Assembly: GCA_026874595.1 (NCBI GenBank)
Contig: CM049311.1
Span: 66,073,953 to 66,137,952, forward strand
Direction of reading: 5' to 3'
DNA: 64,000 bases
Source of the DNA: Sipunculus nudus
Taxonomy: Eukaryota > Annelida > Sipuncula > Golfingiida > Sipunculidae
This document shows positions 16,979-30,689 of this stretch, one piece after another; the first letter of the stretch is position 1; every line of letters begins with the position of its first letter. A program made the translations under genes and the position numbers. The notes below the pieces were generated by a model. That model was not told the origin of the DNA. It saw nothing but the letters and a program-made list of their open reading frames with translations, and searched no databases.

Positions 16979-18990
16979 GTGAGAAAGTGTATAGGTGTGA
17001 TTGGTGTATAAAGCTGTTAAAACGCTTTCTTAAAACTACAAACTGTCTCATTTTATATCGCTGACCTAAAACAAATATTAAAGTATAAGCGCTAAACGCG
17101 AACCTTAAAACAGTTCCGTGCCGGTGTGGACTATAAACCACGATTACGCTCCCTAGGCCTATAGTGGTGAAATAAGGTATTCATGTATTGTCAGGAGGGT
17201 TTAAATGGTTTTCGAATGCCGTATGTATATAGGGTAAAGTTTCTTCATATAGACGAATTAATTGTGAATGTAGATGTGCGTCAAAAGAATAATATGTAAG
17301 GAATACAAAAAAATGTATATCGTATTGGATATTGTAAAGTTTCTGTGTCATTTAATGCTTAGGGCAGGTTTGATTATGGTTACGTTATTACTTCACGTAC
17401 CTTGTCATATCCTTTAATTCTGCTTAAATTTGCTTCGACGTTTCAACAGTAAACAAATTGTGCTGCACGAATAGGCCATCCTTTACGAAAACGACCAAAC
17501 GAATACGGCTTTTGATTTTCTGTGCTCCACTCATCATATAAATTTATATATCACTTGTTTCTAATTCAGACAAATCTCAAAATAATCAGAAATTTAAAAA
17601 AAAAGTATAAAACATGTGACGTCACTTTTGCTGTTTTTTTTATCAAATCTTTATCAGAATTGGGAGTTCATAAACGGTCCGTTTTTATTTGTTTAAAAAA
17701 AAATAAAGAAAAAGGGATTCCGTCATTTGCACTTGGAATTGTTCTGTCAAGAATCAACAGGTCATAGGGGAAGAATGGAAAGTGACAATAATAATTAATT
17801 ACCTTCTTTGTCGAAATTATTTACATTTTGTATAAGCTATTCAATACTGTATATTTATTGTCGTTTTGTTGAGTTTAACTCAGCACAATCGCCCAGCTTA
17901 GTTTTCGTGATAGAAAGCATTAACTATTTTTTAAAAGCTGTTTTTGAATTCTTTAATTCTCCTTTGATTTGTTTCATGAAGCGAACATGAAAATATAGGT
18001 CAGGTGTCATTTAAAGAAGAAAGACAGTAGTGGCAGGTATAAGACTGGAAATCGTCAACTGTTTTGCATAGCTAATCGTGACTGTTTAGGAAATCTCTCT
18101 TGCGTTGTTTCATCAGCCCAGCATGACACAATGTCCCAGGTCTTAGTGGCTAAAGAAACACGGAATAAATGTAATATATGGGTCCATTGGGATCTGCTCA
18201 TCACGCGTTGCCGGTACCGGCAGAGAGTTAAGCTGTCTTGTTTCCCGTAGTCGGACAGTTGATCGCTGACATAACACGTGCTGCCAAGTGAACTGTACTC
18301 CAGTGGACATTTTGTTTGAGAGAGCTGGTTCATCAATCACTTTACTAAGCTACATGCAGGGTGAAGACACAGCATAAAAGAACAGTCTCATTGACTCTTC
18401 CGGTTGGTAGACTGGTTTCGTCTCATTAAAATCTACAAGCATATAGAACCGGACAGTGATCACATCGATCAGAAACTTCGCACACGCTCAATGGGGAAGT
18501 GCTTATTTTCGTACCACGTGAGCTCTCTGCGGCCAGTGTGGTTTCTTGGCCTTTTTTTCTCTGTTAGAAATCTTCTCCAATAAATCAGGACATGGATTAG
18601 TCACTGCAATCATGCACTGCCAATTTCATTAATCACAGAAAAAAAGCTCTTTTCGGAATGTGCTTTTAGTAAAGGATAAAGTTTTTATCATGGTCTTAAT
18701 TGTCACTTAGACGTAGAACGTTACATTTGTTCTTTATTAATTAGTACTTAATGGGTGCAATACTGGAGCAATTAAAGCTTGGATCAGCAGAAGAAAATAA
18801 TTTTCGTTGCAGCCCTTTTTGGCCCCATAGATGAGAGTCATTGTTCTAACTCGCATGTTCGTTTATCTAGGATTATATGTATATAAATATATTCCTGATT
18901 TAAAGACTATCATGGAAAATCTTACCCGTCTGTATGTTCTCTTTCATTCAATATCTCCTGTATCTCTTTACCCTGCTACTGAAAAAAACG
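16979..18990. other. Unique AT-rich sequence
   Basis: Contains a 10-bp CRE palindrome GTGACGTCAC at 17616-17625 and a single E-box CACGTG near 18516. ORFs at 17522-17767 (plus) and 18055-18336 (minus) have no recognisable domain. Confidence 0.5.
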
Positions 18991-18997
18991 GGAAATA

Positions 18998-19075
18998 CAC
19001 GTGGCATCCAGGGTTCTCGATCTTTCCCGCAACCTCCACGTGATCACGTATTTTCCTCACATGGAAATTCACGTG
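18998..19075. promoter_or_regulatory. E-box cluster
   Basis: Three CACGTG sites (18998-19003, 19037-19042, 19070-19075) and one CACATG (19058-19063) lie within 78 bp. The second is embedded in the 12-bp palindrome ACGTGATCACGT (19038-19049). The last reads TCACGTGACC, close to the GTCACGTGAC form bound by MiT/TFE and USF-type bHLH-zip factors in animals. Such density is unlikely by chance in AT-rich DNA, but function is untested. A full CRE (TGACGTCA) lies downstream at 19458-19465. Confidence 0.4.
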
Positions 19076-19079
19076 ACCT

Positions 19080-20287
<1,208 letters not shown>

Positions 20288-20290
20288 TAT

Positions 20291-20985
20291 GTTGCGCGCC
20301 ATCTTCTGATCTTGCCAATCTCAAGATCTCATTAAATTATGTCGGTTATCGGTTCAGACTAATCTTAAGATTGGTCAGGCCAAATAACCGATCAGCAATG
20401 TCAATTTTGGATAAGCACATTTACTTATGTTACTTTACTGATATTGATCGTATTTTAATATTTCGGTTATTAGTTCAGACCCATCTTGTGATGGGTCAGG
20501 CGGCTCAGGCCCAATGACAGATCAACAATGCCTAGTAATCAGGTTTGGAAATTGGAAAGTTTTCCGATTTTGGTTATTGGTTCAGAACCATCTTACGATG
20601 GGTCAGGCCCAGAATCCGATCACAATATCAACTTAGCACAGGCCCGTCTCCCTTCTTATTTAAATTTTATGGACACCTGTTATCCCAAAAATGAAAATAG
20701 ATACAAATTTAAATTGATGTTATTTCATTAAAAAATAACAATATCATTGCACAAGGTACAGAACCATCGCAGGTTTCATACTTTCCACTAATGAGCTACT
20801 TTCTACATATAATACATTAAAATTTTCACATTATAGTACTCATGATTTAAAATGAATAAGCATACATCGGTAAATCATGACCGGATATTTGGTCTGCCCA
20901 TCTTAAGACTGGTTCACATTCATAAGATGGGTGACCGAATATCCCATCGTGTTAATATCGGTCAGATCAGTAGATGGCGCGCGAC
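20291..20985. mobile_element. 695-bp TIR element built of palindromic modules
   Basis: Left end GTTGCGCGCCATCTTCTGAT; the right end, reverse complemented, reads GTCGCGCGCCATCTACTGAT. The 21-bp ends match at 19 positions. Both sides are flanked by ATAT (20287-20290 and 20986-20989), a possible but weak target-site duplication in this TA-rich setting. Inside are four related self-complementary modules at about 20342-20400, 20462-20530, 20563-20630 and 20878-20960. Each centres on a hairpin such as AATCTTAAGATT or CCATCTTGTGATGGG within a GGTTATYGGTTCAGA / AATAACCGATCA frame. No transposase is encoded. I cannot assign a superfamily. Confidence 0.65.
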
Positions 20986-20989
20986 ATAT

Positions 20990-21510
20990 AACATATATAA
21001 TAAAGCTAATTCGGAGCCTCGAGGTGAACAAGTCAAACCATATAAATGAGGAGAAATGTGGTGAATGAGATCCATATTCCCAGAAATATATAAAAATATA
21101 CTAAATTGTATGAATGATGTACAAAGAAACAGTCTATACTGTTTTTCAAGAAGCCATGGAAAGCGGCTGGGGGTGGCTTTTATTCAGAAATGGTAGACAA
21201 AGAAAAATAAAGCGTATCGTCCATACATTTTAATATATCTCCTTCAGTGCATTACAATACATATTGTACCTGAAAATGGCCTCATCAATACCACCCCCGT
21301 AAACATATAAACATCGAGAAGAACACATGCAGACAGGAATGAGTTTTTTCCTAAGTTCATAGTAAGGAAAACAAATGATCTTGTTCTATACATCTATTTT
21401 ATCGATTGTGTTCGTCAGTCAAATACGGTATACCTGTATGGTTTAAGGGTTAGCCCTAGAGAAGTTTGACATAAAATGATGTATTAAAACCTTAATAATC
21501 ATATAATAAA
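20990..21510. other. Unique sequence, nothing recognised
   Basis: No ORF above 65 codons and no repeat seen. Confidence 0.5.
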
Positions 21511-21514
21511 ACTA

Positions 21515-21830
21515 GAAATCTGCATTCTAAGGAATGCAAGCCTCCGCCATGTGCGGAATCCCTATTATGGGATGGTCCCAAAACCGTGTTTGCATATACT
21601 TATTCAGCCTATATTAACATTCCTTGAATATTCCTTGATGTTCCTGAATCCGAATGAAGTGCCGGATCCACTTCAAAATCCAATCAATTCTCCGTAGGAT
21701 CATACCTGAAATGCCCTTAAAGTTTTCTATTCATGACCTCGCGAGTTATATTGTGAACAAATACTAAAACAAACACACGAATGGGGAAGAACGCATACCC
21801 TCTTGGCAGAAGCAAACATATAGGATAACA
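21515..21830 (+). repeat. Dispersed repeat family A, copy 2
   Basis: The most complete copy in the window. Blocks in order: ATCTGCATTCTAAGGAATGC, CCTCCGCCATGTG, GTGTTTGCATA, TGCCGGATCCACTTC, CCAATCAATTCTCC, CCTGAAATG, then CGCGAGTTAT and AAACAAACACACGAATGG. A GCCGGATCC block followed by an A/C-rich ACAAACA tail is familiar from widespread invertebrate repeats. I do not assign a class. Confidence 0.65.
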
Positions 21831-24800
21831 AAGACCCGTTTGATTGAGTAGCATTTATATATGATTCATAAACAAACAATGATTTATGCTGGTGCTCTCC
21901 ATACGTATGGGGACGAAAACATAATGGCCTCAGGCTACAAGAGATGAGCGTTCTATATACAAACGCTGGAGAATCAGTGCCCCAATTTTGAGAAACTTTA
22001 TTTATAAGTTTGCAAAAAGAGTAGTCTACTTAGTGGACTTGAAACTTGACAGTCCAGAATTGACTTAATTGGACTTGAGACTTGAAAGTTCTAACTTGAA
22101 CCAGCAGATTGCTGTAACCTCTAAACTACAGGTTGGACCTGTAGATCATTTTCAGCCATCAGCGTGTAAAACCTGAACACTAATATCCTTAAGGCCCTGA
22201 CACAATATGTGAAAGATGGAGCGACAAAATACGACCTGCAATCGAGGGACTTCACGTTAAACGTCTGCAGGAGAAGACGCTGATGATCTCTGGTGGTCAC
22301 GGGCAACCGCAAGAGGAATATTGGTTGTCAGGACGAATTTGATCTCGCATTTAACCTGACTACGACTTGATCGTGGGTAGTCAAAGATAGTCTTACCTTG
22401 TCATGAAATCGGTGTCAGACTGCCGTGGTCAGTGTTACAATATTCTGACAATATTCTGTTTCGAATTCTGTAAAGATATAAAAAAAAATGAAGAGCAAGA
22501 TATTGAAAATGTAAAGAGTGTCCAAATTTGTCCAAAATCGAAAATAAATGCCCACGCGTGGTAACAGCTTAATACGCAAGACTTTAACATCATGCAGGCC
22601 CCGTCGTAACGTGATCTCTATCAAAAGAAGGTTCACAGACAATCACAACGACAGTCTGTTTTCTGCGACTAATGGTGGTCACAACTGATGGTCTGTCAGG
22701 TGTGACATGTCACTAGGGCTTCAGTCATACCTCATCATTAATCTATGGTTTGGGTAAGTATACTGCGATAAAAGACAGGATGAAATATTAGATAGGTTGT
22801 GTTTTACGTAGATGTGTATACAGATAACAACACAGATGTTAAGAATAAGATTAGATAACTGAAAGTATGTTTATAATCTTGTGATAGTAATGAGAAGATC
22901 ATTTTAGGTGATGCATGTCTTTCTATGCGAATTATTCAACAGAAATCGCTTAACATGTCAGAGCGTATATTTTATGTAGAATTAGAGTTAACGAGTTCCA
23001 AGTAATGGAAAAGGACACCAGTTCTCTGTGTCACAAATACCTGTATCAACAACCTTAATAAATCGCTAAAATAACCAATATGCCAACCACCATTAAATAA
23101 TGCACATAAAATAATGTAATTTTTCTTCATCCTGAGTTGTTCAAAATTTTAAGAAAGGACCAAATTGGCCTGAGTTCCAGTCTTTATACAAGTTACTTTA
23201 CACAATTTACACAGAATACATAGTCGCATGTTTCAGCAAATGACTCCGATATATCTACAAGAGCAGGTGTCCTAAAAACTAGTCAGAAAAAAAAAAAGAA
23301 ATAGAATTCACTGATAATGATATCACGATCCTACCAAAAATGTGGGAAGAAAATAGAATGAATGACCGCCGGGATCCCCGCGGACTGATAGATGGGTGGT
23401 ATAGTTCAATTTGACATCCGTAATCTCATCAATGTGTTATACACCACTGCCGCGCCGATCATCACTGCAGTTTGTCATCGTCAGTTAATCACCGGAAAAC
23501 AGAAAAGAAACATCGGCAAATTAGCGCTGTTGGTCAATTAGTCGGCTTGTTGTTAACGTCTCCTTGATTAAAGATGAAAGCGGTGGCGGCATACAAGTTA
23601 TTTTTGTTCATTAAGCCAGGGTACCAGTAACATTACACGACAACATAGTATGCTTTCAAGCAAACCTCTGCGGACCATCCTTACACGAAGTGGTTTCGAA
23701 TAGAAATGACGAAATTGCTGTACGGGCAGCAATCATTTAATTATACACAACATAACAGCTACAGACACTTAAGTTATGAATATTTTTCAGGGTTACAGGT
23801 AAGGGTGTATATTGCTTTTAAACAAAGTAATGTGAAAGGAAAAACAGTTAGTTGAATACGCTACCGTACAATGTTTCATGTATGTAATGCATGACTGATG
23901 TACATTCGTGGATAATGCTAACCAGAGCAACCTAAGAATTAACGTGGTCACTTGTGTAATGCATGTTTTACATTACAGGTCTATGCTGTATGAAAGTGTA
24001 TCTGGGACAGAATGTATCCAAGAGAGCTAGGATAGACTAATAGGTTTGTACAATCACGATGCTTTAATTAATATATGCATGAGTACAGGGAAAGGAAATG
24101 TGAAAGGCAAGAAATAAATCGAAGAAGCCGTATATTCTTTATATAAATTCACACCTGTATACATCATGTTCTAGTTCTGCGTAGTTTTCTTTGGCCACCG
24201 TAACGACTGGTAATGGTCATTGACAGTAGGATGACGAAAAAACATCTTACCTTGAATTTTATCGAGGTTGACGAGTTCACAATTTACTTTGAACCGAATT
24301 CAGAGCACAGAGATAGACAAGAACCTTAATAATAATAATTATATATATAAACACCCCATTAATTATGATTGTAAGGGGTATCTAATACCGTTTTAGAAAC
24401 TCATCCGTTTAGGACATACTTCACACACATGTGCATTACACTCCATTCTACAGTCCATAATATGTAAATGAACTAACTCGTGCTCATATAGTTCCTGATA
24501 AGAAGTCACATGACGACCGCTTTCCGAATTATTTATCTTTATTAACATCCGCAGCAGGAATTCCCAATATATTGTTTTATGAGGAATTATGCATGCATGG
24601 TGGGGGCATCTAGTAAAATATTCACTCCTAATGTTTAGTTGTGGACAAGTGTATTAACGATGATGAACAGTTCCCGTCTATCTTTAATATTGAAGAGATG
24701 CCTCCCGCGACCACGCCGACGTTACCATGTAAACCATGGTCTGTACTATATTTTGAATATAACACTTTAGGTATACTTACCTAAGCAACAGCGGTACCAT

Positions 24801-26735
24801 GTACTTTGTCCTAACGCCATCTTTAACGTTTAGGTATAGGATACAATTAACGAAAAAGAAGGAAAAGTTAAGAGATGTTCAGGTCAAAGGACGCATGATT
24901 AAAAAAGCAAAAAACAAAACCAGGAGTCGGAAGTCAGATTTTGAACTGAGATCTTGTCAAATTTCATTAAATGACATTTGCAAATTACATGCACTTAACC
25001 AATTTTCCTTATCGTGAGTGGGCGTGGGGCTTTGATTAATAGCTTCATATTTAATGTTTGGTTAAGAACAAGAAGGGTATTTGAAAAATATTGAGAAAGT
25101 TTCAAACGTCAAACTCTCGCCGCCACCTGAGCAAATATGCTCCCCACACGTCAGAAACGAGGCCACGTTTGTGTTCTATAGCAGTCTCCCGTTTCACAAT
25201 TGTTCCTCGCGGGAAATATTGCAAAACGTGCAGCTTGGCCTGACAGCATGTTCTTACAGCACAACTTTATGACGTCAGGACCAATCACATAAAACTTATT
25301 AGCTCCCGCCCTTTTCTTTTGGAGTATTACATCCTTGGTTAGATAGCAGGCCTTTGCTCCAATTTCAGAAATTATTTTCTAGATTTGCAAAGTCAGTGCA
25401 TGTAGTTAGACTACAAAGCGCCCCCCCCCCCCCGGTGGTGCGAAACACTTTGATTGGAGTTCCAAATACAATACATTTTAAAGTGGGTTTCAACTGTAAG
25501 TTTTGTCTTTTATAACATGATTTCTTGTTGCAATGATTACACTTCACAAAGACATGCAATTTACAAACCGGTTTTATAAATGGAATCATTCTTGATATGG
25601 TAAACAGACCACGCGGACCGTGCTTACTCACACACAAAATCATATGAACGTATAAAATAGATGGTCTAGGGATAGTATGTCCTTTGGCCAAGATGACATT
25701 GCTAGAAAGATTTCGTATTAAGCTTGCATGAATTAATTGTGTGAGAAATCACTCATATTAATGCAAATGATAATCTACCTTTATAAAATAGTGGCGACCA
25801 AACGGCTTAAACTGCATGGTAAACCGGGACAGACGGGGATTACAATTAACAGTCACAACTTTGATCTTTGATTGGAAAAAGCCTCAAAACCGGGCCATAT
25901 TCATAGACGGACCAGGGTTAATTCTATTTTCTCTGGTTACTTTTGGTCTAAGTTTTCATTCTCTCATTTAAAAATCTAGAAGACTATCATATCAAATAAT
26001 GTTTACCTGCGGTCCTTTAAGATAAAAATGCATTTAAAAATACTATTCTTTTTAAGAGAATAATTTATAACAAGGATTTAGATTATGATCTTATTTATAG
26101 TTTCAGCCTAAATTTTTTTTGGTGAAAAAAGCACGCGCGAAAGCTTTTTGAACAAAAATATCTGGAAAATTAAATGGTTAATACTAAAAAGCTTCTCTCT
26201 ACATGCGCTTCAGTCTCATTTTTGAAAAAAAAAAATGTTTCTACACTTTGTTAAGGGGTTGCCCTCTTCCATTCCTACCCCCTCTTCGACCCCCCCCCCC
26301 CACCTTCTACAATCTTGTATCAGCCCCTGATTAATGCTGTGTTGTGGTTTCCTGTATGAGTTAACAAATCCAAGCAACTCCTAGATATTGTTAAGGTTCA
26401 AGGTTGTATATATTAGTATAGTAGCGTGTATTAATTGTGCCAATACTTGTCTTTATTCGTGAGCGCTTTAACGAAGATGTCCAAATAATCACAAATCATT
26501 AATTCCATCTTTAATAGACATAAGGTAAATATTTTGGTCACTCTTTAACTTTTGAAAAATACCACATATTTTAAGTAGCCATGGCATGCTCTTCCCGAGA
26601 ACTATAGTTGATGTGACATCGGTTGCATTTTATGTAACTGGTTGTGGTGATATAAGTTGCATCATATGGAACGTTCTTCAAACAAATGCAGGTCGACGAT
26701 TCAGCCCGCATACAGAAACTACTTCAGGGGAAGAC
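21831..26735. other. Mostly unique AT-rich sequence
   Basis: No convincing gene. A short patch at 22029-22109 is rich in GACTTG/ACTTGA motifs, like 32560-33030. A C-run lies at about 25421-25434 and another at 26291-26302. A full CRE TGACGTCA is at 25270-25277. The 108-codon minus-strand ORF at 25365-25691 has no recognisable domain and its C-terminus includes the C-run. Confidence 0.5.
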
Positions 26736-26739
26736 AAGC

Positions 26740-26960
26740 CCAGAATTAGCTTGAATTTATGGGAGATATTTGTTCATCATTGGCTGCGAAGGTCGTGCCT
26801 TCGGCCTTACTCCTTGAAAAGGTTTGCATAATTGGCGGGCAATTATCCCGCCAAAAGCAATTGGAAAGCCCGCGAAAAGTAATCACGTGAAGAGGGAAAA
26901 AGTGATCGATCACGATCATTGGCAGAACGCGTGCATTAGCGACAGGAGAAACAAAAGTTA
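26740..26960. promoter_or_regulatory. Palindrome-dense candidate regulatory element
   Basis: A less AT-rich stretch with several exact palindromes. TTGGCGGG (26832-26839) and CCCGCCAA (26847-26854) form an 8-bp inverted pair around CAATTAT. Each arm matches the E2F-type core TTGGCGGG and the spacer holds a homeodomain-type AATTA. TCACGTGA (26883-26890) is an E-box palindrome and GTGATCGATCAC (26902-26913) is a perfect 12-bp palindrome. Clusters like this are typical of animal enhancers or promoters. There is no coding exon next to it that I can identify. Confidence 0.35.
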
Positions 26961-28520
26961 ATGTGATGCAGATATCTGATTGTGCCGTGGTTCAAGAATA
27001 AATAAAACCAGTTTCTTTTGGAATATTAGAGGTGAACTGTGAATTACGGGATGGAATGCAGGGAATTCATATTTGTAATTATATTAGTCGCCAATGATAA
27101 AGATATGAATTGCCTGATTATTAATGCGTTTCTTTATCATTGTAGATATGTTGGACAATCATGAATAACTATTGTTATTCATTATTAGTCTTTATGTAGG
27201 GTCCTCCGAGTCAATAAAAAACATACGGGTCACCAAAACATTCTTAAAACGGTCACCACGTACCCCTCCTTGTAGTTCGCTCTTTTAGGTAAAAAAGACC
27301 ACATTTCCGACTGAGAATCACTTTTAATTTGATCAAATACTCCAAACTACTGCAAAAAGGTATTATGTAGAACGACGTGAATACACAATCACTGAAAACA
27401 GAGTGGAGATGAATTTACCTGACCTGCAGATTTTGCATATTATTAAATAAACTGAATTTTATGCATTGATTTATACACCTAATGTTAAACCAAAACTTGT
27501 TAGAGAATACAAAAACAGAAGGCAGTAAAATCAACAGATGTTTTTGGCTTCTCTAGATTACTCATTAAATGTGTACTAATCCGCAGTCGTTTTCTCGGCA
27601 GGAACACTTTAAAGATGCCGGTCTTCATTGGCTATACAGCCAAAAGATGGCGCCAGGTGCTAGGGTGTTCGATGGACCTGTCTTGCAAAATCATTGGCAG
27701 AAACCAGAATGAATTAAAATCAATTCCAAGTAATAAATAATTTTTGTATTAAATCATAATACTTAATACAATAACATACAGCTTTTGTATCACTGTCAAA
27801 ATTCCAGCCTTGTGATTATAATTTTAAAAAGTCCCTAAAAATTCTTCTAGACTCAAGGTTATAATTTTAAATTAACTGCTGTAACTTTTAAATTAAAGGT
27901 CGCATCGCTGCATAAAGATGTCCGGGGATCCACATATACTAAATAACTACATAACATTCTTCTTCATATGGTTTCATAACGGCAGTGTCATGGTTGTCAG
28001 TATATGGCTTACAGGGTAGCTCTAGTGACCTACCAAAATCGTCTTGTTTATTTTTATATATACTTTAGTTATAATTCCAATATCTTCAAAAAAGATAATA
28101 CACGGATAGTAAAGCGAATGTTCAATACAGGTGCACACAACAAACATTGAATGTCTGATGATATCTTTCCTGGTGAAACTGCCAACTATCAGATGATTTT
28201 AAGGACCATAATGTCATTATGTTATTCATCAATAATCTTTTTCTGTAGAGAGAGTTCTTATTATTTCCATTCTGCATTTTTTAAACTTAAATTTAAAGAA
28301 CTTGCATGAACAACTGGATCTATCCATACTGCAGGTAAAGTAGTTGTTTCAAACTCTGCCACCAGACTCCGCCACCAGCTAACCTGGCCTTAGGCCTCAG
28401 ATTCTTATTAATTCCAAAAGAGACGGATAACAAGTGATGATCAGCATTGCTGTTTGCTGCCATCTAGCGTTGAAAAAGTAACTTAGAAGACAGTCCTTGA
28501 GGTGTCCTCAGGCACGCGCA
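26961..28520. other. Unique AT-rich sequence
   Basis: No ORF of note. No tandem or TIR structure recognised. Confidence 0.5.
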
Positions 28521-28524
28521 GCGT

Positions 28525-28596
28525 CCCCCCCCCCCCCCGCCTATTCCACACACACACACGCACATATCTCTCTCTCTCTTTTTCTCTCTCCCTCTC

Positions 28597-28634
<38 letters not shown>
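28525..28634. repeat. Compound C-run / CA / CT / CA microsatellite
   Basis: C-run at 28525-28538, CA repeat at about 28547-28564, CT-rich repeat at 28567-28600 and a CA repeat at 28602-28634. Confidence 0.95.
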
Positions 28635-28636
<2 letters not shown>

Positions 28637-28984
28637 CGAATACCGAATCATTCTGTGTGCATGTAGAGCATGAGAACTAATCAGCCATTTAATTTATATG
28701 CATTGATATAGTGCTCAGAAATCAGTATACCAACAAAATATTATTTAGTCTTTTAATTCATATGCATGGACATAATTAGTAATCCTAATACTTATGGGTT
28801 TTTACAGGATCAAAAAATAAATATTTTTGTCCTTAAACAAACGTAGGAGAGGTGTTCACAATTGAACAGCAATAACTACTTGGATGCTTGGTTACATGGA
28901 AATGTAGAGTGTACAATATTAAACGTACTCTTGTTAATAAGGTTCCCGGATGATATCACATGAACCAATCAGGTGTTGGGGCGA

Positions 28985-29805
28985 TTAAATTTTAAATTTA
29001 ATCAGTGAATATTACGATAACTTTATAATGGTATGATTACCATTACAATTAAATGAAATATAAACGTAATTGATTACAATTATTTTGATTACAGTCATGA
29101 TTACCGGTTTTTATAAAATAAAAAATAATATGCCGCCAGTGAACAACAGATCACCTCTGTTTTAACAAATCTTTGCACAATTATAGGAAAAATATATTAT
29201 AAGAATAAATATGAACAATACACCATATCACACATGCATACGTTGAAACTAAAATGTTAAATCTATATAGTTGGAAAAAAATACAGCATAACATACAAAC
29301 TGCATCCGAAATGCAAAATCCACTCATATACAAACGCACTCTCCAACCATAATGAAAAATCTAGTTATGAATAATACTCCATAACATAAATATATATTAT
29401 ATTCATTGCACCAGGATATAAAATCTGACTATGAATAATACACCACAATCAGACATTTTCTGCATCTAAAATGTTAGATTATATGTTGGTTCCTGAGAGA
29501 ATGCTACAGAAATAAGTCAATGTAGTTTTATCTGTCTGTAATCCTTATATTTATTTAAGATTTTATGTATATCATTCATACAATATAACTCTGATATATT
29601 GCATTCAAAGCTACTTTTAGTTTGAATAAATATAAAGAAACAGAGTCACTTTAAAATAATATGAAAAGTAATCATAGTAATCCTCAATGATTACGATTAC
29701 CTTTTCAATGTCATTTAATACAATTACAATTACTTTACTCTTAAACAAAATATGTAATATGTTACAATTACAATTACATTATAGAATGTAATCAATGACG
29801 ATAAC
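28985..29805. repeat. ATTAC-rich segment, possible TIR element remnant
   Basis: Both ends are enriched in GATTAC/AATTAC motifs: 29025-29115 (GATTACCATTACAATTA, GATTACAATTATTTTGATTA) and 29665-29800 (GTAATCATAGTAATCC, TACAATTACAATTACATT). Oligomers of this kind cluster at the subterminal ends of some DNA transposons. I could not define matching terminal repeats or a target-site duplication, so the borders are approximate. Confidence 0.25.
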
Positions 29806-30510
29806 TGCATGGTTAGGATTGCCGCAACCCTCGATCACTGAGTATATGGCGTTACCGTAATGATTTTTCAAAATCTGCTTTACTGTAAAGTAAGATGCCT
29901 GGGTGACGTCAACCCAGCTCACCATTGAAATAGTTCAACAATTTGACACGTTATAGGGAAGCCAGTTTACTCAGTATTTGAAACATTGTTTTAACAAGGT
30001 TTAAATCAGCTGATAATAGCATTGTATCGGCATTTCTGTACTTCATTACACATACATAGACGAGCCTATTTCAACCACATCACCGTAAGAACAAGTTTAG
30101 CGACGAAGTCAAAGTTTCTATCGGGGAAAAGCAGTGGGGTTGACGTGGAGGGGATGGAAGAATTTGTATAATTATAGAAGTAAGCTATTAATGACCTTAA
30201 GTTATTAAAATGCTGACTGTTTCCAGATTGATCTGGTACTTAAGTTCTCTCATGTTATTCGGAGGGGTGGGAGGTTGAGGCCTAACTTTTCATTGGCAAC
30301 TTTTCCAGTGGCGTCAATTTAACATTTTAAATATATTACAATTATATATTAGGTTTAAGAAAATTATTATTATTATTTTTCAGCATAAGTTAATTCTTAA
30401 TCAGGTTTAGATATTATATTTCATTGTAAACTCATAAATGAAACCAAAGTCTATAACTCTTTTTATTAATATATTTGAATTGCAATGTATAAATATTATT
30501 CTCTGAATAG
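29806..30510. other. Unique sequence
   Basis: Contains a near-palindrome CTGGGTGACGTCAACCCAG at 29899-29917 with a CRE core. No gene seen. Confidence 0.5.
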
Positions 30511-30514
30511 TGTT

Positions 30515-30658
30515 GGGGGGTGGGGGTGGGGGGTGGGGGTGGGAGTGATTGTATTGACCATCCCCCTTGCCAAAAAGTGAGGGGATATATACCCCAATCC
30601 CCCTGTATTGACGCCCCTGCTGGTTTACCCCCCCCCCCCTCCCCCCACACACACACAC
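30515..30658. repeat. G-quadruplex-type tract paired with a downstream C tract
   Basis: 30515-30543 contains five G-runs separated by single T bases, a very strong intramolecular G-quadruplex pattern on the plus strand. 30628-30646 is a C tract followed by a CA repeat to 30658, giving G-runs on the minus strand. The two tracts are about 85 bp apart and could also pair as a hairpin. Overlapping ORFs of 62-120 codons on both strands here are by-products of the low-complexity tracts. Confidence 0.85.
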
Positions 30659-30689
30659 CAACCGATACAGGTTTAGCGCCTGCATCACC

